Assembly (NCBI GenBank): GCA_032821775.1
Contig: JAVLRN010000003.1
Span: 1,922,001 to 1,986,000, forward strand
From: Sanguinoderma infundibulare
Taxonomy: Eukaryota > Basidiomycota > Agaricomycetes > Polyporales > Polyporaceae
Length of the DNA stretch: 64,000 nucleotides
Direction of reading: 5' to 3'
Made by a program: the position numbers and the translations under genes. This document shows, piece by piece, positions 9,273 through 19,932 of the stretch (within the stretch, counting starts at the first letter, position 1; each line of letters starts with the position of its first letter). The notes under the pieces are model-generated. The model was not told where the DNA came from. It saw nothing but the letters and a program-made list of their open reading frames with translations, and did not search any database.

Positions 9273-11338
9273 TCACTTTTTGGCCAGCTGGGTCTCAGTC
9301 TCTTCCTCCTCGTCGTCTTCATCGTCGTCGTCGTCCTCATCTTCATCTTCTTCCTCTTCCTCCTCTTCATCGTCATCTTCCTCCTCATCATCGTCGTCTT
9401 CTTCATCTTCTCCATCTTCCGCCTGGTCGGCCTTGGGTGCCGCAGCGCCTTGTGCGGTGGCCTCCACCTTCTCGGTCATGACGTGAGGTTTCTCCATGAC
9501 TGGTATATGTTCCTCCTCTTCTTCGGATTCCTCTTCGTTCTCATCCTCACCATCGTCATCGTCCTCGTCCTCGTCCCCTTCCTTGTCGGCAGCAGGTTGT
9601 GGGAGAGCTGGCACTGAGGGAGCCGCGGGTGCACCAACGGCACCTGCTGTCGCAGCCACAGTAACAGCTGCCCCTTTAGCAATGGCGGTTGGGTCAACAG
9701 CGCCCGCCTGAGGCTCTCCTGCAGCGACGGATCGGGACCGAGCTTCTGCATGTGTTGGTGACGGGGGGAATTGTGCGTTCGCCTCGATCTCGCGGTGCTT
9801 GTAGACGGCCCCACGGACGAGCTTGGCGGTCATAAGGCCGAGATCGTAGTATCCGTCATTCGTCTTGCTGTCAAACATGCCCGTGTGCGCCTGGATCTCA
9901 TCCGAGGCGAGCGTGTTGCGGTTCACTGCAAAGTGCGTCGCGATGGGGGCGTTCCGGTGCGGAAGGATGACGAACGTCCGCGAATCCGGGTACGTCGGAG
10001 GGTTGGCTGGTATGTAGGTGAAGAATCTGCATTGCGCGCATTCTTGGCATGAGTACCGACTGGCAGGGCAGACTCTTGCTTCGGAGAGCTTACGTGTGGA
10101 ATAGCACCCCCATACCCAACTCGGTCTCGTACAGCCGGTCGAGCCGCCCTTCCAGCTCCTTTTGGTTCCAGAGGTTCCCGACATACTGAAGATGGTCTGT
10201 GACCCACGTGTAGCCGACGCCGATTTCTTCGCGATTGTAGTAGGCGGTGCCAGCTGCGGCCCCAGCGATGACCGCGCCGCCGATGGCGACAGCTGCCGGA
10301 GCGGCCCACTTCTGCCAGAGGGATGTCACAGTTGTGGCACCTTCTGCGGATTCGGCGGGCGTCTTGGGGGTTGTGGGCGACTTCGGAGCCGTGTCCTCCT
10401 TGGGAGGTGGAGACGTGTTGGTGTCGATGGTTGGAGGGGCGGGAGCAGCAGCAGTAGAGGCGGCTGCTGCAGCTGCAGTCGCTGCCGCCTTCGCCCGCCA
10501 GGTCTTAAAGCTGTTCAGGACCGTAGTTGCTGTGCGGACGGCCTGCACGGCTTGGTTGGTGCTGTTTTTGATGACATGGGGATGGAGGCCAAGGTACTGC
10601 AAGGAACATGCTTGTAAAGATGAGGAAATGTGAGGGGTGGATTGGACGTACTGGAGTGTCGTACGCTATGCACGCAACGATCTTGGGCCAGAGGGGTGCG
10701 TGCTTGTCGGGGCGCGTGCGCACAAACTCAATGAGGGCATCGGCGGCAAGTAGCCCACCCATACTGAACGAGCACGCGGCATTTGAGACGGCTTCCATGC
10801 GAAGCCAAGAAGTACGGGTACGCACCTGTGCCCACATAGGACGACCTTTGCCTTCCCAGCTCCGCCATTGGCGACTTCGCGCTTCACGGTGAGATCGGTG
10901 AGCCAGTCCGCGAACCTGACGACGGCTGCGTTCTGTCATGAAATGAGAAGGTGGCCACGAGACACCGTGGGGGGTTGCGTACGAGTTCGCCCTTGGTCTG
11001 TGAAACGTGGGGAGCCGTCAACTGATTGTCGGTACGGCTCGGCAAAACGGCGATGTCTATACCTCATACGCGGGGAAGACGACGCTCTCCACGACGGTGT
11101 TGTCGATAGTTTCGGAAAGAATGTGCTGTAAGCGTTGTGGGAATTCTCCAAACGTGGAGTCGGTCCCCTTGAAACTGGAGCAGGAACAACGGTCTTAACG
11201 AACGATCGTATTCGCAAAGCGGGAGGCGTACCCATGGATGAAGATCAAGAGCACAAGATCGGTTGGGTCTGTGTTGGCCTGGGGGTTAGTTTGTGCAGCA
11301 TTGCGGACCGTTGGCATAGTCTCAGCGGTGGCCGACAT
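9273..11338 (-). CDS. DUF676-family alpha/beta serine hydrolase with acidic C-terminal tail
   Basis: Probable lipase/esterase-like alpha/beta hydrolase; the substrate is unknown. The minus-strand gene starts at 11338 (MSATAETM) and has at least six introns. The N-terminal half is the catalytic domain: LIFIHGFKGTDSTFGEFPQ supplies the oxyanion region, and KVVLCGHSMGG is the nucleophile elbow with Ser as nucleophile. An intron splits that Ser codon (AG/T, about 10830/10767). FVRTRPDKHAPLWPKIVACIAYDTPYLGLHPHV continues the fold. After a Pro/Ala-rich linker comes a small hydrophobic, glycine-rich segment (AAPAAVAIGGAVIAGAAAG) that may be a membrane segment. A domain with YETELGMGVLFHTFFTY and the final acidic region follow. 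Divergent from the CCDC97-like gene. Confident as DUF676; function open. Confidence 0.85.
9285..9590 (-). repeat. Asp/Glu codon repeat tract (acidic tail of the DUF676 protein)
   Basis: Simple-sequence TCC/TCT/TCA/TCG triplets on the plus strand read as long runs of Glu and Asp on the coding strand. There are two blocks: about 48 residues ending just before LAKK, and another about 30 residues near 9505-9590. The opposite strand reads as poly-Ser, but that frame has no support as a gene. Confidence 0.85.
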
Positions 11339-11580
11339 GTTGGGAAGATGGCATAACAGTGGACGAAGAACACGCGGAGATCGTGCCTCAAGCGTGTGGC
11401 AGTGAGTGCATCGTGTTTGAGCGGCGATGCCGTAGGCGACAGTACACGGCGGGAATTTCCATACCGGGAAGCACCGCGCTACCCGTCCCCACGTGCTCCA
11501 TACACTCAGCAACGCGATGAGCTCATCCCCTCGCTCTTCCCTGCGTTCTCTCTCGAGCTCAGGCCAATCCATTACCCACC
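11339..11580. promoter_or_regulatory. Divergent promoter, DUF676 hydrolase / CCDC97-like gene
   Basis: The 242 bases between head-to-head start codons. Nothing resembling a TATA box is seen. The sequence is GC-rich and contains no other convincing frame. Confidence 0.5.
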
Positions 11581-12327
11581 ATGCCTACTGCAAGAAACTT
11601 CGATGGCGCACCCATTCTGTCCTACCTCGGACTTCCTCAGGATTATCAGCCTTCACCTAACCGTGCGCCAGTTGAGTTCCTTCGCAAGCACATCCGAGAG
11701 CTCCCTCCACATCTGCTCGTGCTCTTCTCTGGCAACACCTCGCCCAAGGAGAGGACTGTAATCCGGGAGATACGCAGCAGGAGGCTCAAGTACGTCGAAT
11801 CGAACCCATCCGACCTTTCGCTCGTGGACGCGAAGTCTACATGGCCCGCGCTATGGGAAGGGAGGGAGCGACCCGGGACAGAACAGGGAAAGGCAGAGAA
11901 GGAGTGGGCTGATAAGGAGTTTTTGGGAGGTGCTGTTCAACAGCAGGTTGGGAAGCTCGGAGGGCTGCTTGCAGACTACGAGGAGGAACGCGAGTCCGAA
12001 CGGGTGAGGACGGTTCGCAGACAGCGTGCGGAGTACATTGAATCGCTGCCGGAAGAGGATGAGGAGAGCGATGAAGACGAAGTCGATCTCGAACCGACGA
12101 CAGAGCCGTCCCCTGCTGAGAACGAGGAGTGGTTTCTGAGAAACGTGAAGGAACGCTTCATCTACGGATTCCTCGAGGTGCGCATTGTCGCTTCCTCTGT
12201 TCCTCCCACTTAACCTCTGCCCCCTCAGTCAATAGATTACGAAAAAGTAGACTGGAATGAGCAGTGGGACGAGGACATGGACAGGGACGCAGAAGAACGA
12301 TGGTTTGATGATGAAGAGGAGGACTAA
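11581..12327 (+). CDS. CCDC97-like protein (DUF2052 domain)
   Basis: Homologue of the CCDC97 family; the human protein is found with SF3b-containing spliceosomal complexes, so a role in pre-mRNA splicing is likely but inferred. Two exons (11581-12177, 12229-12327) encode 231 residues. The N-terminal segment carries LRKHIRELPPHLLVLFSGN. The family signature is C-terminal: NVKERFIYGFLE joined across the intron to SIDYEKVDWNEQWDED, then DAEERWFDDEEED at the very end. A charged, probably helical middle (residues 100-190) contains an acidic run, EEDEESDEDE. The intron falls within the signature and the frame is restored exactly. Divergent from the DUF676 hydrolase gene. Confidence 0.87.
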
Positions 12328-12696
12328 TTGGCCACCTTGCCCAGGCCGCAGGAGACGTCATGTCTATATACCCGCGTCCACGTTCCCCGGACATGCGCAT
12401 GAGGTCAATTATCCAACAATGCACTCTCACGGGCGTGCTATTCATAACATTCATTTCCTCCGTCCTTCCCGTATGGAGTCCCGCAATCCCATGGGGCGCG
12501 CCGGTAGCCACCAAACATCGATAGCAATAGACTCGATCCTTCGATGGTGACGCTGACAGAATGATTCTGGTCTATCTTCCTTGCTTGGTAAGACGAACGG
12601 CAGAACCAGGGCAGAACTGGTACATTCAATTGAAGCTTTCCAGTATATATACCCCGCCCTTGCCCCTCCTCTCTCGTCAAGTCAACGTCCACAACC
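12328..12696. other. Intergenic region upstream of the aldo-keto reductase
   Basis: About 370 bases between two plus-strand genes. It holds the 3' region of the CCDC97-like gene and the reductase promoter, including a TATA box at 12644-12651. No gene or repeat otherwise seen. Confidence 0.5.
12644..12651 (+). promoter_or_regulatory. TATA box of the aldo-keto reductase gene
   Basis: A TATATATA core lies 46 bases upstream of the start codon. It is one of only two clear TATA boxes I found, which fits an inducible rather than housekeeping gene. Confidence 0.6.
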
Positions 12697-14200
12697 ATGG
12701 TCGAAGTCCCTCGTTTCAAGCTGAACACCGGCGCGTTGATGCCTGCTGTCGGTATGCAGACTGCGTTGCGAATTCACAGTGGAAAGCACTTATAGATGGA
12801 ATATTCTCTTAGGGCTCGGTGGATGGGGTGGCATGACGCAGGAGGCTCGTCAGAATGCATGGGAATTTATGGTCCCTGCTCTCCAGGCAAGTGTGTCCCT
12901 CTGCGTTCATTGTAAAACGGTTAATAGAATGGCCTCCGTAGTCCGGGTATCGACTGATCGATACTGCGTGGTGCTATGGTAAGGGGAACGAGGCGACACC
13001 GTGACGGTGGATATCTCAACAAAAATTAGAGACGGAAAAAGCCACTGCGGAAGCCGTGAAGAAGTCAGGCGTTCCTCGCGACCAAATATGGATCACGACG
13101 AAATTGCAGTCAGTCATTTCGTCCTCTCTGCCGCTCAGGACTAGCGAGTAATGGTGATACTGCTTGGTCAGCCACCAGCACCAAGGCCCTTTCGTCGAGG
13201 AGTATTTCGAAGACAGCCTCAAGAACCTGGACACGGACTACGTTGATTTGGTCAGCTTTTTATAGTTTACTTTGCGAGATTCCGCCAACCCCACCGCACG
13301 TAGTGGTTGTTGCATTGGCCGCAAACAGCGAAACTCGTTCGTGCGTGTGGCTATCCATCGGTCATGAAATATCGGTACTAACCGACATTGCAGCGGGTGT
13401 TCTGGACCCACTCGATAAAGATGGCCAGCTCATCACCTACGATACACCCCTATTCAACGAGACGTGGGCACGCATGGAGAAAATTTATCAAAGCGGGAGG
13501 GCGAAAGCCATCGGCGTTAGCAATTTCTCCGTTAAGAAGTATGTTGTCTATGTTGTTAAGTCTTCGTTGCTGGATTCATCGATATCCTACAGCCTCGATA
13601 AACTCTTCGAGACGGCCAAGATCGTCCCAGCGGTGAACCAAGTCGAGTACGGCGAACAGTATCTCAAGATTCACGGAGTCGTCGCTAACCATCAATGTAT
13701 CGGTCGCAGGATGCATCCGTACTTGATTCAGCAGGATCTGAAAGATTACTGTGGCAAGAAAGGGATAGTTATCACGGCTTACGCTCCTACCGGTCAGTCT
13801 TCACGACACCCGGTGTATCTTGCGACAATACGTACTTAACTGCGTTGCCTATTTCAGGGTACTCTACTGTCCGAAATGACCCCACAATCGTTGAGCTCGC
13901 TGGCAAGTACAAAGTCACACCCGTTCAGGTAATCCTGGCATGGCATGTAGCACGCGGCGTCGCCGTCGTGCCGAAGAGTTCCAACGAGCAGCGTCAGAAG
14001 GACAACATCAAAGTACGTTGTCTCCATCGTGGTTTCCAATAATCGACCTCGTCCCAATTGCACGTTCCTTCTAGTTGCCGACCCTTGACCCTGAGGATGT
14101 GAAGCGCATCAGCAGCCTCGATCGGAACCAGCGGCTCTGCAACTATGCGAACGAGGCTGGGAAGGTGTGGGGCTGGACGTACGAGCAGCTTGGCTGGTGA
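12697..14200 (+). CDS. Aldo-keto reductase (AKR superfamily)
   Basis: NADPH-dependent reductase of aldehydes/ketones with a TIM-barrel fold; substrate not predictable. Eleven exons, ten introns in 1.5 kb. The conserved tetrad is recoverable: Asp in GYRLIDTAWCY, Tyr in the same exon, Lys in IWITTKL, His in WLLHWPQ. Further landmarks are RAKAIGVSNFS, IVPAVNQVEMHPYL and GVAVVPKSS, and it ends YEQLGW. The WLLHWPQTAKLV exon is short and easily missed; without it the catalytic His would seem absent. The second intron (12887-12941, 55 bases) starts with GC rather than GT (CAG/GCAAGT) and must be removed to restore GYRLIDT. Length is about 310 residues, normal for the family. A TATA box lies just upstream. 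Confidence 0.9.
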
Positions 14201-15159
14201 ACAATTTTGGAAGTCTGTAAGTTACTCTTTGTGTATACTAGCAGGCCGCGAAGCTGTGTTCCCGAGTCACAGAAGGCCGGGCGGAAGGATCCCATCTGAG
14301 CTACGTTGCGTGTGAAGGCGGATGAACTGCAACTGATCAAAAATCTCAGAAGAACTGCCGTATCTGAAGAGCATCGCAACTATGCTGATCACGGCCCCCG
14401 AATGGTTAGGAATCAGATGATGATGACAGATGACCGCAACATATGCCGACGCCCAAGGTCTCAAGGAACAAGTGTAGATCATATCACATGGAGGTTCATG
14501 ATGTACGAGGACGGTCCGCTCGAAGCGATCGATTTGGGCAGGAACGCATTCAAACTTATTGACGGCCGTCTTCCGTTGCGGCCTGATTCTGTGGCCTTGA
14601 ATGTTCGAGCCATGTGGTTGTGGGAAGGTTTACAAGACAGGCACGCCCGCGCGAGTCTATTCTTGATGACCACTGGCGGGATTTTGCCGAAGATATCCAG
14701 GTTTGCGTTGGACAGCCACCGTTACCAACTTCTCAGTCCAAGCCACACAAGGAACAGCCTACGCTTCATTATTTTTACTGCGGCCTGGATCAATGGGTCA
14801 GTAATGACCTTTTCCCCCTGATGTTCGTCCCTTAACCGCAGACTTTCGAGTTTTCAGGTCCTATTCAATCCCTCCGTAAATGCACCTAAGTGGACGCTCG
14901 GCGGCAAGGCCGATTTGAAAAATGGCCTTGCAGACGTCTTCCGCCTGAATTTCGGGGACTGCAGGCACACTCAGTCTCGAGGCCATGGTCACGCGAAAAA
15001 CACTCCCTCGACTCCTCGAGGCGTTGAGAAGTTGACGACAGTCATACGAATCCAGAAGGCATCGTTTCCGGGCCGAGGTAAGCCTCGAATTTAACAAGCA
15101 ATGTGTATAAAAGGGCGGTATAGGCTTGGGCCTTCCTCAACTCGCTACAGTTGTCTGCC
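14201..15159. other. Long intergenic region upstream of the AA9 gene
   Basis: About 960 bases between the reductase stop and the AA9 start. A 171-codon frame (14306-14821) crosses it but shows no domain, no homology I recognise and no supporting splice structure; I treat it as chance. The last 60 bases contain a good TATA box. This is the longest gene-free stretch in the window, in keeping with a regulated promoter. Confidence 0.5.
15106..15113 (+). promoter_or_regulatory. TATA box of the AA9 gene
   Basis: A canonical TATAAAAG sits 47 bases upstream of the AA9 start codon, followed by a short pyrimidine-containing leader. Secreted cellulase-type genes of agaricomycetes commonly have such strong TATA promoters. 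Confidence 0.7.
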
Positions 15160-16287
15160 ATGAAGCTTGCCGTCCTCTCTGTCCTCGCCGCCGTTGCGGT
15201 CACCAACGCCCACTGTGAGTCTATGCCGGCTTGGATCAGCGAGCTCGAGCTCACGTTGACCACTTTTTGCCAACGCAGTCACCATGCAATACATTTGGGA
15301 CGGTGCAGTAAGTTGCAATCGCGAGCTCTGTGGAATACTCATGATCGCTCATTAGCTCCGGATGTTAGACTGACGAGGGCCAGAACAACTACATTCGTGT
15401 ACCCCCGAACAACAACCCGGTCACTGACGTGACCTCGACCGATATCACCTGCAATGTCAACGGTCTTTCGGGCGCAAACGTCAAGACCCTTTCCATCTCC
15501 GCTGGGACGAACGTACGTACCTGTGACTTTTTGACGGGGCGAGCGTAGGACTGACCCGACGTCCTCAGATCACCTTTGAGTGGCACCAGCACGACCAGCG
15601 CACTGGTGAAGATGCTATCTCCGCCGGACACAAGGGCCCTGTCCAGGTCTACGTCGCAAAGGCGCCGTCTACCGCTGCGTCTTTCGATGGTCAGGGCGCT
15701 GTCTGGACGAAGATCTACTCCTCTGGACTCCTCACCGTTTCGCCTCAGGAGTGGGCGACTGATGTCGTCAACGCGAACAACGGTACATTTCGTGCCGGCG
15801 TTTCACCGTAAGCGATGCACGAGAGCTTACAACCGACTTTGACAGGCAAGCACAGCGTTGTGCTCCCTTCCTCACTCCCTGCTGGCGAGTACCTTCTCCG
15901 TGCTGAGATCGTGAGAATGCTTTCGGTTGTAGAAGTGTCGGACGTCCCTGACATCCGTCGCTTTCTAGATCGCTCTCCACGTTGCCGAGAGCTACCCTGG
16001 CGCTCAGTTCGTACGTGTTACAAACTTCGAAACTAACATGAGAGCGCTCAACTAATTTCCCGCTCCTCAGTACATTGGCTGTGCTCAGGTCGACATCACG
16101 AGCGGCGGCAACGCCAACCCACCGAAGATTGCTCTTCCAGGCGCATATGAGGGCTCCGACCCCGGCATCACGGTCAACATCTACAACAACCTCCAGAGCT
16201 ACACTGCGTGAGTCGAGCACCCTCGTAGAGCATAATCTTTCACTTACCTCCGCCTGTAGCCCGGGTGGTCCCGTCTGGTCTGGATAA
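15160..16287 (+). CDS. AA9 lytic polysaccharide monooxygenase (former GH61), secreted
   Basis: Copper enzyme that oxidatively cleaves cellulose or related glucans outside the cell. Eight exons (15160-15214, 15279-15307, 15369-15512, 15569-15782, 15846-15910, 15969-16010, 16071-16207, 16260-16287) give 237 residues. An 18-residue signal peptide ([17 protein letters not shown]) ends exactly before His-1 of the mature enzyme ([10 protein letters not shown]), the N-terminal half of the copper histidine brace. The second brace His is in [16 protein letters not shown], and the axial Tyr lies in the exon starting YIGCAQVDI. The Cys pair (ITCNV and IGCAQ) is present. No CBM1 or GPI-type tail follows; it ends GGPVWSG. 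Intron phases all agree with the AA9 fold. Confidence 0.95.
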
Positions 16288-16993
16288 ACCGAAAATTTCA
16301 TATAAGTATGACGATAAGTAGTCTTCAACCTTGCAGCATCAATGTCGTTTCGTGCAATTATAACTGCATGAGTGTATCCATTCCATACGACTGGTGGTGG
16401 ATGACGGGAACGTCCACACGGAGTCGACGCTGGCCAACTAGAAATCCCACGGCAAAACCAATCCGTTGTCCAAAAACGTTGCCGGTTTCCGAGTCCAAGC
16501 GGCGTTCGATGACGCGTTGACATGCCTACCGGGCTCCAATGAACATCCCTGAATGACAATCTCCGAAGAATCCTGGATTTCGTGCTCGCATGGCGGGGCT
16601 CTAGGAGCTTCGAGGAAGCAAACTCGCTTCGCAAACCACAACAGTTGCCCGAATGGGATAGTAACTCCATTGGCGCCCGTGCCTCATGTTGCAGGCGATG
16701 GCTCAACTGAACGGCGTGCCCTGCGGCCACCTCGTTTTCTTCGGCAGCCTCGTGTCCCTAGAGCCACAATATCAGCCATCTTCTGGTGCCGGTCATGAAT
16801 TCATAGCCTCATCAGTGCCTTATGCGGCAAACAGTCTCAGGCGGCCGCCTGCCACGGGCCACGACCTGTGAGTCCCCTCTGCCCTGTAGCGGAGCCATAT
16901 TATAAGTAAGGTAGGTCGCTAAGGTGCCCAGCCACCGACATTGCATCTGTACCGGCCGCCGGTTATTCGTCTCCTCACCATCTACTCATTGTA
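16288..16993. other. Intergenic region between AA9 and the 14-3-3-like gene
   Basis: About 700 bases. Short open frames on both strands show no recognisable product. It should contain the AA9 terminator and the promoter of the next gene. No repeat or RNA gene seen. Confidence 0.5.
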
Positions 16994-18070
16994 ATGTCGC
17001 GCCTGAGAGCACCATCGAACTCGAACGTCTTCGCATGTCTCTCGCCCATCTCTATTGGTGACCTCCAGCAGGTGGACACGCCGCTCTCGCGGCTGGACTG
17101 TCTGTTTCTCGCGAAGGTCGCGGATCAGGCTGACCGGCATCACGGTGCGTCCTTCTCACCTTCTACGTCCTGAGACAACGTATGATAGACCTGCGCTGCG
17201 TCCCGTCGGCGGGGTCCCGTTCGGCGCTGAAGACGTTATCGCCCAGCTGAAGGACATCATCAACGAACACAACGGGCGGCTCACCGTCGACGAGCGGAAC
17301 CTGCTGTCGATCGCGTACAAGAATCTGACCGCGACCCTGCGCGCGAGCTGGCGGACGATCGACGCGCTCCAGAAGAAGGAGGCGCTCTCGTCTACGCGGC
17401 AGCAGGTTAAGCTCATGCGCGTGCAGAAGGACCGGATCGAGAACGACCTGGACAGGCTCTGCAGAGACGTCGTCGGCCTTCTCGAGCGGTACTTGATCCC
17501 TGCCGCGAGCGACGGGGAAGAGAAGGTGTTCTATTCCAAGATGTACGTCGCCAGGCTGTTGGTCCGCCGGGGATTGAGTTCTAACGCATCGTGAGTAGGC
17601 GAGGAGACTATTATCGATACCTCGCGGAGCTCACCCGGCTGAACTCGCAAGAGGACCTCGGCAGGGCGTCGCTCGAGGCGTACAAGTGCGCCTACCGACA
17701 CGCGCTGGCGACGTTGTCACCGACGCACCCGACGCGCCTCGGCTTGGCCCTCAACTTTGCGGTCTACTTCCACGACATCATGCGAAGCCCGGAGCGCGCG
17801 TGCCATTTGGCGAAACACGCGTTCGACGAGGCGGTCGCGGCGGCGGTCTCGGACGCTTCGGTCGCGATGGCGAACATTGAAGACGCGTTGATGATTCTGC
17901 AACTCATGCGCGACGACCTGATCCTGTGGAGGGGGGAGATCTCGAAAGGTGAATGCACCAACACGCGTTTGTGCACCACGTTGCTCATAGTTGGATATCT
18001 CAGCCGGGTGAAGGCGTGCCCCACTAATCAGCGCACGAGTGCGCTTGCTCGGGCTAGCCGTCCAGTATAA
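16994..18070 (+). CDS. Divergent 14-3-3 family protein
   Basis: Dimeric phosphoserine/threonine-binding adaptor family. Exons 16994-17144, 17233-17542 and 17599-18070. The second intron boundary needs an AAG acceptor but gives a perfect 14-3-3 read: VADQADRHHDVIAQLK, then VDERNLLSIAYKNL, RASWRTIDALQKKE, KVFYSKMRGDYYRYLAEL, LGLALNFAVYFHDI, and LQLMRDDLILWRGE. The phosphopeptide-binding Lys, the Arg before ASWR, the Arg-Tyr pair and the Asn in ALNFAV are all kept. Departures from canonical sequence are many: TATLRASWR for GARRASWR, and an unrelated C-terminus after the last helix (or an unrecognised intron from about 17950). It is therefore probably a paralogue beside a canonical copy elsewhere, not the main 14-3-3. 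Confidence 0.85.
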
Positions 18071-18331
18071 GTCCCGATGTCCTAGCCTACCACACGAGCC
18101 GTGCCTCGTGCACGGAGGTTCTCAGCGAACTGGGAGCGGGACGGCCACGCATGTCGTTGGATTGAAGTTGGACTCGTTTTGTGTATCCCTACACGTTGGA
18201 ACTATTAGCACACTTCTGTCGTCTTGTTGTATTGCTGTCACATGCTTTCTTTGCTGCCGAGAAATGCATCGCATTATTGTCGCAACCCTGGACCTTGCAT
18301 GAGGAATTGTTTTAGGAGTTGGGGTACTAGT

Positions 18332-19684
18332 CTACGATGTGTTGTCCGGATTTGCGAACGTAGCTGCTACAAGCAATGGAAACACGAGTGTTGCATCTGC
18401 GTAAACCTGTGGGCGACATGTAAGACGACGTTAACGTGCGTGAACGAGTCGGGCTAACCTTCACCGATTCCGACCCTGCTCGGATCTTTCCCCATGAAAC
18501 CGCCTCGTCTGGACGAGCGCCAGAATCGGAGCCATCGAACTCCTGTCCGGTGTTCTATGCGCAGGATCAATACTCCGTACAACCGGGGCGGAATGAGATC
18601 ATCGTACAATGTAAACCGAGTAGTCCGCGCCGTTCCGCTGCCAGAAGGCCTCAGCACGTGTCTGGAGATTGAGAATGGCATGGCACGTACGATGAGCATC
18701 GCGTTCGCTATTTGGTGTTTGCAAACGCCGCCGCCGAGGATGATCATCCCTGCTTTCTTGGACTTTCTCGAGAGCTCGTTCAAGTTGCGGATGTCTTGAA
18801 CAATGTCCACAATCAGGCCAGGATTGCGGAAGGAGTGGAAGTAGATCATATCTCCCAGGGAGCCGTCCGTGAGCGCGGGGCAGAAAACGGGAATGTCGTT
18901 CTACATGAGGCGTGCTCAGCGTGGCTCCTGGTCAAATGCGCAAATCATTTTATTCACTTTGTAGGCCCAGTAATATACAGATTCCTCGTTGTCAATCTCC
19001 TTGCCCAGTCTTCGGATGAAAGAGCTCGGCGTCCACACTTGGCCGGTCTCCTGCTGCTCGGCGAGCATAGCATCGAGAAGGGGGGTGAGCCAGTCCTCGA
19101 ACTTGCAGTAATTGTCGTTGGGCACGATGAGATTGCCAATGCGGTTCATTCCTCGCCTTCGGAGGTCCGCACCATCCATGTTGAAATCGGCCAAGTACGT
19201 CTTGCCGAGGCACTTTATAAAGTCTTCTTCGATACCCCCAGCGGTCGTCACGAGAGCGCTCACGTGCCTGTGTTTTACGAGGTACAGGATGACCTCGCGG
19301 AGACCAGAGGAGATGAGGTTGGAGGTGTAGCCGAGGAAGACGTTGCATTTTGTCTGTGCTCGAACCTCGGGCGAAAGATAGTCCTCGGACTCGTCTTCCG
19401 GGATCGGTTCGTCGGACAGTCGCCATTTGCGCTGAACATATTTTTAGACCGCAGTCTGTGAACAACAAACGTGGGGCACACACCATTTTGTTCACGATAT
19501 CAATGGCTTTACCAAGACTGTTGGCCTGGAAGCCGATGCGCTGATAGCTAGCGAGCAGCTTTTGTAGAGACATCTCTTGGTCAAAGTTCGGGCCTTCTAC
19601 CGTGACTGCGAAGTCCGGCATCGGTTCCGACGGCTTGAGGACCGCGGCAGACGCGCCATTGGGTACGGTACCCGTAGAAGACAT
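18332..19684 (-). CDS. DYS1: Deoxyhypusine synthase
   Basis: Transfers the aminobutyl group of spermidine to one Lys of eIF5A, the first step of hypusine formation, in the cytosol. Six exons on the minus strand from [10 protein letters not shown] at 19684 to a stop at 18332. Family blocks: [108 protein letters not shown] and [20 protein letters not shown], which contains the catalytic Lys. The last exon, [17 protein letters not shown], lies beyond an intron near 18420-18470 and is easily missed. The start is 249 bases from that of the divergent SEC7 gene. Confidence 0.95.
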
Positions 19685-19932
19685 GGATTGTGCAGTCAGG
19701 AATGAGCGGGATGGAGAAAAGAGGACGGTCGAGGGCGATGGGGTCCGCGGCAAAGATAGATGAGGCACCAACCGATCGCGATCACCGCGCCCAGGGCCAA
19801 ATTGGGCACTGGTCCCGTGATGAGCAACACACCGCCCTTGCTCCCCGACCGCCAACTCTACGCTGGAAGCTCATCGAGCTCGACACGTACGCCGGAGACC
19901 TAGACCTCCTTTAGGACGGTGTCGGCCTCTCC
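19685..19932. promoter_or_regulatory. Divergent promoter, deoxyhypusine synthase / SEC7
   Basis: The 248 bases between two head-to-head housekeeping genes. No TATA box is visible. Bidirectional use is inferred from geometry only. Confidence 0.5.

Noticed and set aside
9160..9486. Plus-strand frame with a long poly-Ser run
   Set aside because: It is the reverse complement of the Asp/Glu repeat in the DUF676 gene and has no other support.
13249..13394. Apparent loss of the catalytic His in the aldo-keto reductase
   Set aside because: A short exon reading WLLHWPQTAKLV lies between two introns here, so the tetrad is complete and the gene is not broken.
14306..14821. 171-codon plus-strand frame in the AA9 upstream region
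   Set aside because: No recognisable domain, no splice pattern and no codon-level conservation evidence; consistent with a chance frame.
18071..18331. Apparent truncation of deoxyhypusine synthase at the end of the WGK exon
   Set aside because: A final exon ([17 protein letters not shown]) with proper splice signals lies downstream at 18332-18420, so the protein is full length.
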